From Bacteroidales bacterium (GTDB lineage: Bacteria; Bacteroidota; Bacteroidia; Bacteroidales; Tenuifilaceae): a stretch of 64,000 bases of DNA. The notes beneath the pieces are model-generated. The model was not told the origin of the DNA and did not search any database. It saw only the letters and a program-made list of their open reading frames with translations. The DNA lies in contig JACABB010000011.1 in NCBI GenBank assembly GCA_013376985.1, forward strand, positions 62,001-126,000, written 5' to 3'. Below are positions 46,498 through 53,188 of the stretch, piece after piece (positions within the stretch are counted from its first letter, which is position 1; each line of letters opens with the position of its first letter). The translations under genes were made by a program, and so were the position numbers.

Positions 46498-49290
46498 TTA
46501 AGCCTTTGACTTTCTTTGCAACGTTGCGATTTTATGTGAGAATTCTTTTAGTTTGCTGTTAATCATTTTTCGTTTCCAAAATGCAAGAAATAGTGATGAA
46601 ATTATTATAGTTGCTATAATAGCCTTTTTTAAGTACCAATTGCTGTATAGTGCATTCTGGTTTCCATTTACAACTATACCAGCCCAAAAACGCGGGGACG
46701 CTAAATCGGCATCTTTAAGATACTCTAGTTTCGCAAGCCTTAGAGCCTCATCTTTTCGCATTCCTTTGAGCAGATTTAGGTAAAAATTATTTAGGATACT
46801 ATTTGTGGATCTATCATAGGCTACCCAAAGCGACATTATTAATGATTTACTACCAGCATACATAAAACTTCTACTTAAACTTAGCACCCCTTCCCCCTTC
46901 GACATTTTACCCGATCCAGAATAGCAAGATGCCAGCACTACTAGCTCCGCATTTAGTTGCATGTTGTACACCTCCCAGGCGTGTAGATATCCATCCTCAG
47001 TTGAATCGGTCGGATTGGATAGTACCAGTTTCGAGTTGGCGGGATTAAGGGTGTCTTCAAGGCCGTGCGCATAGAAATGGATAATACTATATTTACTGCA
47101 ATATTTTTTAAAGGCACCTTCTGTTGCACTACTTCCGGTTAGCGATTTTCCGAGTGTAAGTAGCGTAATCTTCTTTATATTCTGTAACCCTAAAGGAATA
47201 CTCCGGAGCGAATCCTTTGAGTTCTTGTAATCGGGTGCAATTCCAAGAAAACTGGGGGTACTCCTGCGGGTACTGTTTAGGGTGTTATTATATAAGGTGG
47301 CTGAGTATGCATAGCCTATTGGGTATTTCTTTAGCAGGTACGATTCTTTTCTGTAATCACGCTTATCGCCGCTCCGATAAGGTTTGTCGATAAGCGCATC
47401 AAAGGCGATAAGATTTAGCCCACCATCTGGGATTATAAGTAGACTTTTGTTTTTCAGCAAGGACTCAACGGGTGAGATAAGTTTTTTATAAAGGGTATAA
47501 GCAGCATTCCTGTATGCAGCGTAATCCGACGAATATTCGCTGTGTAGGGTTGATATGAAAAACGTGAGGCTTGAATTGAAGGTGCTATCGGCCTCCTGTT
47601 TTACTAGTTGGAATGTATCTTTAGTAACGGTAAAGGTATATAAGACATTTCCTCCAAGCACGTATTCGAGTATTGCTTCATTCTCGCCCATTGCTCTTTG
47701 TAGTTGTTCAACGCTTACAACCTGGTTGCTATATTTTTGTTTGTAGTAAAGCGGGTAATTGCTTTCGAGCCTCTGCATTAGCCTCTCAAGGCTCTGTGAC
47801 AGGTTGAACAGCTGCTCATTCCAACTATCTATCTTCGATCTATTCGGGTGCTCTTGTTTGCTCTCATCTTCCACCTGCATTCGAATGCTAGCAATTTGTC
47901 GTTTTACTCTTCGCTCGTTATTGCTAATGCTATCGGGTATCCCTGCAACCCCCTTTGCCATTTCTTCGTTTTTCAGTTCCCTTAGTACAGCGTACTTGCT
48001 ATACTCAGCGTACCGAAACGCAATACCCGCATATTTTGGATCTCTTGAAATTTCATATAGCGAATTTGCAATGTCTACTATTAGCAGGTAGGTTTCATGC
48101 TCTTTTGCTGCTATTTGCAGTTTAGAACCCTCGTATAGATAGCCTGTACGAAGTTGCTCAGTAAAGGTGGCTGTAAGCTCAAGCGTTGAAAGGGCTGCTT
48201 TAAGATTTTTTTCCCGACCTTCATATTCCGACAATTTTTTTAATGCTTGTGCTTTTAGCTTTAAAACATCTAGCAAATCCATATCTGGGAGTACATCAGT
48301 ATTTGGATTAGCATATACCGAACTATCGTTGAAATTATTAATTTTAGATATTAAAGATTTTTGGTAGTACTCTAGTGCTTGCCTATAATTCCCTATTCGA
48401 AAGTATAGTTGCCCGTTATTTATTAGACATAAAGATGTATAAGGATGCTTATTCCCAAGAGCATTAATTAAAATTTTATACGCTTTTCGGTAAAGGTGTT
48501 CGCTCTTTGAAAACTCCTCAGTTTCGGAATAAAAAATAGCATAATTCATGTACGCCATTCCTGTCATATAATGGTTTTCTCCAAACTCCTTAGTATTACA
48601 TGCTATTGCCTTTTTAAAACAGTAATCTGCCTTTTTAGGACTATCAAGTTTTTGGTAGACTCGCCCACAGTTATAGTAGGTTTCACCCACTCCTTCCAGT
48701 TTTTTCTCTTCGGCAAGTCGTATGCTTTTTAAAAACTTATCTCTAGCAAAATTATAATCTCCTAACTTATTGTAGGAATAACCTTGGTTATGGTAGTTAT
48801 TGACAATGTATTGATATTTTTTCTTTTCGTCACTTTTTTCGAGGATTAGCAGAGAGTTCTCGTAGCACGAGATAGCCTTTGAGTAATCGCCCTTTAGTGA
48901 GTAAATATTGGCGAGGTTATCATTGATTACTGATATATAAAAAATATCAGAAGTATTTTCCAATGCTTTTCTGTAGAAATCAATGGCTCTGCTTAGATCT
49001 CCCTGTTTTTTATATATTAACCCCAACCAGTTGTATATCTTAAAATATTTAGGGTTTATATCATTCTTTATTTTGTTTTTTAATAGTAGAATTCTATCAA
49101 AATTTTGCACAGCACTACTATAATTTCCAACTCTATAGTAAACATATGCACTGTCGTAAAGTGCATTTACGTAACTGGTATCAGTAAGCCGCTGAGCGAC
49201 TACCCTTGAGAGGTTAAGGAGAATGCTTGCTAGTAGTAAGATGAGAATTTTGATTATCAGTGTATTAAGCGGTAATTTAAAAGAATTCAT
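46498..49290 (-). CDS. Exported TPR-CHAT (caspase-like) peptidase, copy 1
   Basis: A 930-residue protein. The signal peptide or anchor is residues 9-32. About eight TPR units follow (about 38-345; for example YFKIYNWLGLIYKKQGDLSR and GNYRQALEYYQKSLISKI), then a coiled-coil stretch (about 430-500). The C-terminal CHAT domain (about 600-880) holds the catalytic pair His742 in IIHFYAHG and Cys789 in LVVLASCYSGSG. A C-terminal membrane helix (about 888-905) and a basic tail end it, so the peptidase domain should face the periplasm. CHAT proteases belong to the caspase/separase clan, and TPR-CHAT proteins act in defence or cell-death systems. Its start is divergent from a small GG-motif peptide gene. 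Confidence 0.87.
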   Translation of the reverse strand: MNSFKLPLNTLIIKILILLLASILLNLSRVVAQRLTDTSYVNALYDSAYVYYRVGNYSSAVQNFDRILLLKNKIKNDINPKYFKIYNWLGLIYKKQGDLSRAIDFYRKALENTSDIFYISVINDNLANIYSLKGDYSKAISCYENSLLILEKSDEKKKYQYIVNNYHNQGYSYNKLGDYNFARDKFLKSIRLAEEKKLEGVGETYYNCGRVYQKLDSPKKADYCFKKAIACNTKEFGENHYMTGMAYMNYAIFYSETEEFSKSEHLYRKAYKILINALGNKHPYTSLCLINNGQLYFRIGNYRQALEYYQKSLISKINNFNDSSVYANPNTDVLPDMDLLDVLKLKAQALKKLSEYEGREKNLKAALSTLELTATFTEQLRTGYLYEGSKLQIAAKEHETYLLIVDIANSLYEISRDPKYAGIAFRYAEYSKYAVLRELKNEEMAKGVAGIPDSISNNERRVKRQIASIRMQVEDESKQEHPNRSKIDSWNEQLFNLSQSLERLMQRLESNYPLYYKQKYSNQVVSVEQLQRAMGENEAILEYVLGGNVLYTFTVTKDTFQLVKQEADSTFNSSLTFFISTLHSEYSSDYAAYRNAAYTLYKKLISPVESLLKNKSLLIIPDGGLNLIAFDALIDKPYRSGDKRDYRKESYLLKKYPIGYAYSATLYNNTLNSTRRSTPSFLGIAPDYKNSKDSLRSIPLGLQNIKKITLLTLGKSLTGSSATEGAFKKYCSKYSIIHFYAHGLEDTLNPANSKLVLSNPTDSTEDGYLHAWEVYNMQLNAELVVLASCYSGSGKMSKGEGVLSLSRSFMYAGSKSLIMSLWVAYDRSTNSILNNFYLNLLKGMRKDEALRLAKLEYLKDADLASPRFWAGIVVNGNQNALYSNWYLKKAIIATIIISSLFLAFWKRKMINSKLKEFSHKIATLQRKSKA

Positions 49291-49341
49291 TATTATTGCG
49301 ATAATGTTCTTAACAGTGTGCTGAAAAACTCAGTATAAATA

Positions 49342-49349
49342 CAAAAATA
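49342..49349 (-). promoter_or_regulatory. Candidate -7 box of TPR-CHAT copy 1
   Basis: On the minus strand this reads TATTTTTG, a match to TAnnTTTG, in the 89-base divergent gap. TPR-CHAT copy 2 has the same octamer (56147-56154) at a similar place, so it is conserved between the copies. Confidence 0.4.
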
Positions 49350-49379
49350 AACTAAATGTTTAACTAAAAAATTAAAATT

Positions 49380-49505
49380 ATGAAAACGTTAAAAAAGGAA
49401 AGAGAAAAAAAAGAGATGAAGGGATTTAAAACTCTTAAAACAAAGGAATTATTGCAAATCATGGGGGGTGATGGCACAACTCAAAAAGACGGGGAAATTC
49501 ATTAG
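49380..49505 (+). CDS. Small peptide with double-glycine leader-like motif
   Basis: A 41-residue frame missed by size cut-offs. It starts MKTLKKEREKKEMKGF, continues KTLKTKELLQIMGG, and ends DGTTQKDGEIH. The pattern hydrophobic-x2-ELLQIMGG is that of GG-leader peptides, which are cut after Gly-Gly by C39 transporter peptidases (bacteriocins, pheromones, and the Bacteroidota natural-product precursors). The predicted mature part would be only 11 residues, DGTTQKDGEIH, without cysteines. The gene is divergent from TPR-CHAT copy 1, and a degenerate relative holds the same position beside copy 2. That conservation of place and of KGF-TL-EL is the evidence that it was a real gene. No C39 transporter is in the window. 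Confidence 0.6.
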   Translation: MKTLKKEREKKEMKGFKTLKTKELLQIMGGDGTTQKDGEIH

Positions 49506-49770
49506 CAATATTACTTATATGGTAGTGCTGAAGAAGATTGTAATTAGGGTGCCCAAAAAGAATTTTTAACTCAGTTGAACCGTTGCCTTCGGCGATTGCT
49601 ACGCAACTTGGGGTTCGAGCAAAGATTGCCAAGGTTTTGGCAAAAGTTCATAAAGGATATTGTTCGCAAAATCCATGCTTTGTGGTCTTTGCGGTTTATC
49701 TCTGCACCCTTTGAGGGAAACTTTGTTTTTTTCAGTGGGGTATTATAGTGTTATGCAGTATAGCCCTATT

Positions 49771-49851
49771 AGAACTTTGCTAGGTCTTTCAGACTCTAGC
49801 AGGTTTTCCCGCTAGGCAAGACCTTCCAGAGTCGATAGACCTGGAAGGGTC
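49771..49851. repeat. Dispersed repeat family A, copy 1
   Basis: Contains CAGGTTTTCCCGCTAGGC, then AAGACCTTCCAGAGTC and AGACCTGGAAGGGTC. The last two are near-inverted, giving a hairpin. Copies with shared blocks lie at 52868, 53083 and 53271, all around the CHAT genes. Confidence 0.65.
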
Positions 49852-49910
49852 GATGCTATCTTACACATTACTTGCCTTACTAGGAGGTTAAATTAAGTAT
49901 CTATTTTTTG

Positions 49911-49937
49911 CTTCGTTGCAGCCAAATATTTGTAGAA
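49911..49937. repeat. Dispersed repeat family B (CCAAATATTTGTAGAA), copy 1
   Basis: CTTCGTTGCAGCCAAATATT followed by TGTAGAA. Related sequences occur at 51241, 51350, 51449 and 52971. Confidence 0.65.
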
Positions 49938-50022
49938 AATAAGGTAGGAAAATAAATATTCGGTGCGGTGTACCGAAATATTCATTATTTGTGGTCTGAT
50001 TTTCTGGATATGAATTCCTAAC

Positions 50023-50664
50023 CTAAGAGAATATTAATGCAACTAGGTTTAAAAAAGAATGAAATAGAATGGCATAAATAAAACCATAGGTGACTCTAAC
50101 ATATCCGAAAAAGAATCCCATTAATATTTGGGGAAAGACCAAAAATGGAACAAATAAAATAAGGTAGCCTGATACTCCGGTATAATTAAAAACGTGCAAT
50201 AAGCCAAACAAAATAGATGTGGCATAAAATATTAATCTAAAATAGTTTCTTAAAAATAATTTGCAATTCCCTTGATTAAAAAATGCAATTGCAAACAATA
50301 ATGTTGAAAAGGCAAATATTAATAGTTTTATATTGCTATTTATTAAAAGATAGTATATCGATAGTGTAAAACAAGTTAGTCCAAAAACAATTAAATTTCT
50401 TCTGTTAAAGATCAACAATAATCTAAACAACAATTCCTCTAAAATTGGAGTGAGAATTAATGTAAGCAACATTTTTTTATATAATGGCAATAAACTTGGT
50501 TTATGTACAATATTGTAATGTTTTGCAATAATTGCTACAACAATAGTTACTGGAAGCATCATGAGGTAATACTTTAATATTAACAGGAAAAAGTGCTTCC
50601 AATTAATTTCGATTAAACTCTCTTTATAGTGAGGTTTTTTTAAAAATATAATAATGTCATTCAT
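50023..50664 (-). CDS. CPBP-family intramembrane metalloprotease
   Basis: A 213-residue polytopic membrane protein of the CAAX protease / bacteriocin-processing group. The catalytic signature is complete: EELLFR at residues 76-81, FGLLH with His157, and HSFLN with His202 and Asn206. Six or so hydrophobic helices surround these. Members prenyl-process proteins in eukaryotes; in bacteria several serve as self-immunity proteins beside GG-leader bacteriocins. The GG-motif peptide gene lies about 520 bases away, which makes an immunity or maturation role plausible but unproven. It lies between the two TPR-CHAT cassettes and is not itself duplicated. Confidence 0.85.
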   Translation of the reverse strand: MNDIIIFLKKPHYKESLIEINWKHFFLLILKYYLMMLPVTIVVAIIAKHYNIVHKPSLLPLYKKMLLTLILTPILEELLFRLLLIFNRRNLIVFGLTCFTLSIYYLLINSNIKLLIFAFSTLLFAIAFFNQGNCKLFLRNYFRLIFYATSILFGLLHVFNYTGVSGYLILFVPFLVFPQILMGFFFGYVRVTYGFIYAILFHSFLNLVALIFS

Positions 50665-51240
50665 TGAATCGTAATTATTAATAAGTTATGCTAAATAGAC
50701 AATACCTTATAGCGTTAAATTTTTTTCGCACCACAAAATTAAAAAGTATAGGGTGTACTTAACCTATTAAGACATCCTATACTTAATTAAATTCAAATAC
50801 CTAAGCAAAAGAGGAAGAGTCAGTGTTAGAATTATTAATCTACCGAAAGTTTTAGCATTGTGCTTGAGGTTCAGTTTAATTATTCATTCTATTGAACTAG
50901 TAATGAAAAGGAGATTTATACAATTAGGTTATTCGTTAGGGCTCGCATTAAAAGGTTGAATTATAAATGGCATAACATTTTAAAAGTAATTAGATTTTTT
51001 GACACAAGTAAATTTTTTGTTTAGTTTTTAGTTTCAAATGTCATATTTCACTCTATTTTTTAGTGACCATAGGTTTTTAAAAAAAATAGATAATGCGGAG
51101 GGTTTTATAACGTTACACTTCTTTTTCTAATGAACATCTGTTCTAGAATCAAACCAATATCAATAACCCAGTTGGAGGAGTGTTAAAAATGATAACATAG
51201 CTAAAAAAATGTTTGTTCCTTTCTAGCAATGTAGTTGTGT

Positions 51241-51253
51241 AATATTTGTAGAA
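51241..51253. repeat. Dispersed repeat family B, copy 2
   Basis: AATATTTGTAGAA core only. Confidence 0.5.
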
Positions 51254-51314
51254 AAAAACCACATTATGTATTTATGCACCGCAGTTGCGAAATATAAAAC
51301 GTTGATTTAAATGT

Positions 51315-51377
51315 CACTCCTACAGAGTTTAAAATTTTACTTATTTATTTTCTACAAATATTTGGTTCCTACTGAAC
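51315..51377. repeat. Dispersed repeat family B, copy 3 (inverted)
   Basis: CACTCCTACAGAGTTTAAAA, then TTTTCTACAAATATTTGG and TTCCTACTGAAC. It is in the opposite orientation to copies 1, 2 and 5. The left half is shared with copy 4. Confidence 0.65.
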
Positions 51378-51420
51378 TTTTTAAGGGCGATAAAAAAATA
51401 AAAAAAACTTGAATTTTTGA

Positions 51421-51470
51421 TGCCCCACCTGATAGGTTTAAAATTTTAGTTCTACAAATATTGTGATACT
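51421..51470. repeat. Dispersed repeat family B, copy 4 (inverted)
   Basis: CCCCACCTGATAGGTTTAAA, then ATTTTAGTTCTACAAATATT. It has the same layout as copy 3. Confidence 0.65.
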
Positions 51471-51597
51471 CTGCACCTATTTGTTACTCCAATTCCGTAT
51501 TACTTTGTGCTATTTACTCGCTCATCTATCTGGTTAACGATTTATATTTCAGTATTTAAACATTTTCCCTATCTAAACAACTTTTAAGATTAAATTG

Positions 51598-51605
51598 TAT
51601 CTTGC
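51598..51605 (+). promoter_or_regulatory. Conserved -7-like box (TATCTTGC) of TPR gene copy 2
   Basis: The identical octamer at the identical 30-base distance to the ATG as in copy 1 (45386). The flanking TTG before it is also shared (TTGTATCTTGCT). Confidence 0.5.
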
Positions 51606-51627
51606 TAGTGTAAAAAAAGATTGAACC

Positions 51628-52506
51628 ATGAACCTGCAAATCAATAGGGATACGATTATTGCTTTTCTACATAATAAACTTTCGTTAGAAATGATGTCTT
51701 TGGTTGCCGATGCAATAATCACCGATAAATGTTTAGCAAGAATCTGCTTGGAAGAAAAAATTAAAATCGATGCTCGTCAATACATTGACAATAACTTGAC
51801 CCCCTTGCAAAATATGGAGTTTGGGCTCAAGCTAAAAGAGAGCATGGAACTTTTAAATGACCTTACCCAGCAAAAGCAAATAAATGATTCTCTTGAGGGA
51901 ATTCTCCTTGTGGAGCAGCTTGAGGCGGATTACATGGACTATTCAGCCTCTCAGGTACAAGAGAGCAATACTCCTCGGACTCGCACTATAGGAATGAATC
52001 TTAAGTACTGGCTAGTAGCAGTTTCAATTACAGTGCTACTTGCTATTAGCGGAGAGATGATTTACCATTTTCAAACCCAGAATTTATTGGAAAATAGATT
52101 GTTTACAGAATATTATGCTCCATTCGATTATACCGATAGTTATATGCCAGTCAATAGCACCTTTACAGTTGCCAAACAGAAGTATATGGACGGAGAGTAT
52201 GCCAATGCTATGCTCATAATGAGGAATTTACAATCGACAACGAGCATAGAGGTTGAGAGGAATTTATTTATAGGCCTTTCTTTAATGGAAATAGGTTTGT
52301 ACGGAGATGCAATAGACTATTTTGAAAAGGTTCTCGCTAGTCATAATGGATTTGAATATGTTTCGCAGACCCGATGGTACATGGGACTTTGCTACCTAAA
52401 ACTTGGAGATAGGGGACGGGCAATTAATACTTTTCAGACTATCGTGGATAATAATGATTACGACTGTAAAAAAGCTAATAGAATTCTAAAAAAACTTCGT
52501 GATTAA
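51628..52506 (+). CDS. Membrane protein with anti-sigma-like N-terminus and TPR domain, copy 2
   Basis: A 292-residue paralogue of the protein at 45416, alignable end to end. The N-terminal block is INRDTIIAFLHNKLSLEMMS with YIDNNLTPLQNMEFGLKL. The membrane helix is at about 129-148 (LKYWLVAVSITVLLAISGEM). The TPR part contains AKQKYMDGEYANAMLIMRNL, VERNLFIGLSLMEIGLYGDA, and RWYMGLCYLKLGDRGRAINT. The external TPR domain is better conserved than the linker, suggesting it contacts a common partner, possibly the TPR-CHAT protein. A strong terminator follows. Function is unknown. Confidence 0.75.
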   Translation: MNLQINRDTIIAFLHNKLSLEMMSLVADAIITDKCLARICLEEKIKIDARQYIDNNLTPLQNMEFGLKLKESMELLNDLTQQKQINDSLEGILLVEQLEADYMDYSASQVQESNTPRTRTIGMNLKYWLVAVSITVLLAISGEMIYHFQTQNLLENRLFTEYYAPFDYTDSYMPVNSTFTVAKQKYMDGEYANAMLIMRNLQSTTSIEVERNLFIGLSLMEIGLYGDAIDYFEKVLASHNGFEYVSQTRWYMGLCYLKLGDRGRAINTFQTIVDNNDYDCKKANRILKKLRD

Positions 52507-52564
52507 CACTTCTCCCACAGGGATTATTCAATAGACAATATTTAGATTAGGTAATAAAGTTTGT

Positions 52565-52605
52565 AATGAGGGTGTCTCAAAAGTCCGAGACACCCTCATT
52601 TTATT
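52565..52605 (+). terminator. Terminator after TPR gene copy 2
   Basis: A 14-base perfect stem (AATGAGGGTGTCTC and its complement) with an 8-base loop is followed by TTATT. It lies about 60 bases after the stop codon. Confidence 0.85.
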
Positions 52606-52867
52606 CGTACTCTTACCTAGAAGTTTTCCAAATATTCAATTCTCAGTGGCTTAAAAAAACTTTAGAGACAGCCTCTTTGCAGCTATGATTCGAAAAGGGT
52701 TTATAAATAGGTGCTGAGAGGTTCTAGAAAAAATACGGACATTTCTAGGAAAAGACACTGACGTCTTTGGAGAAACATAAGGACATTTTATTTGTATCAT
52801 AAACGCTAGTGTTTCAAAAGTTCAGACCTCTGTTGTTTAAGAAAGAGTTCTGTATAAATATTAATAG

Positions 52868-52935
52868 GTTCAAACTTTGATAGAATCCGGAAAACTTATC
52901 AGAGTTTTCCGCTAGGCAAGACCTTCCAGAGACTG
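52868..52935. repeat. Dispersed repeat family A, copy 2
   Basis: GTTTTCCGCTAGGCAAGACC followed by TTCCAGAG, preceded by a GTTCAAACTTTGATAG arm. Confidence 0.65.
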
Positions 52936-52970
52936 TAAAATAAAAAATATTACGGTGCTCTGTAACTTAT

Positions 52971-53001
52971 TTGCTGCGTAGCAGCCAAATATTTGTGGAA
53001 C
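52971..53001. repeat. Dispersed repeat family B, copy 5
   Basis: GCTGCGTAGCAGC small palindrome followed by CAAATATTTGTGGAAC. It is the most complete copy of this family in the window. Confidence 0.65.
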
Positions 53002-53015
53002 GAGAGGTATGATAA

Positions 53016-53046
53016 GAGTTCCGAACTTTTTAAAAGTTCGGAACTC
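53016..53046. repeat. Perfect palindrome GAGTTCCGAAC...GTTCGGAACTC
   Basis: An inverted repeat with 15-base arms (GAGTTCCGAACTTTT and its complement) around a single base. It could act as a terminator for TPR-CHAT copy 2, which ends about 140 bases away, or be part of the surrounding repeat array. Confidence 0.7.
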
Positions 53047-53082
53047 TAGTGTTTAAGGGATTATTCAATGTAAATATTAAGA

Positions 53083-53170
53083 GGCTCAAACGCTGATAGG
53101 TTCTCCGAACTCTATCAGGTTTTCCCGTTTGGCAAGACCTTCCAGGGTCGGTAGACCTAGAAGAGTCTGT
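53083..53170. repeat. Dispersed repeat family A, copy 3
   Basis: CGCTGATAGGTTCTCCGAAC, then CAGGTTTTCCCGTTTGGC and AAGACCTTCCAGGGTC. The left block is shared with the copy inside the CHAT gene at 53271. Confidence 0.65.
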
Positions 53171-53188
53171 GGTTAATTCAGCATAGCA

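Larger units (their letters stand above)
49506..50022. other. Gene-free stretch with dispersed repeats
   Basis: No protein-like frame is visible. It contains a repeat of the 'ctaggcaagaccttccaga' family (49771-49851) and one AATATTTGTAGAA element (49911-49937). The rest is featureless. Confidence 0.5.
50665..51597. other. Long gene-free stretch between the two cassettes
   Basis: About 930 AT-rich bases with no frame of protein-like composition. A 17-codon frame at 50902 (MKRRFIQLGYSLGLALKG) is too short to call. Three copies of the TTCTACAAATATT repeat family lie at 51241, 51350 and 51449; the last two share a longer block with GTTTAAAATTTTA. Confidence 0.5.
52606..53188. other. Gene-free, repeat-rich stretch between TPR and CHAT copy 2
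   Basis: No gene. It holds repeat family A copies 2 and 3 (52868, 53083), repeat family B copy 5 (52971), and a perfect 31-base palindrome at 53016. Confidence 0.6.

Noticed and set aside
50902-50955. 17-codon frame MKRRFIQLGYSLGLALKG in the gap between cassettes
   Set aside because: Too short, no conserved copy elsewhere in the window and no leader motif, unlike the 49380 peptide.
53016-53046. Palindrome considered as an attachment site
   Set aside because: No recombinase or integrase gene nearby and no second copy; more likely a terminator or part of the repeat array.
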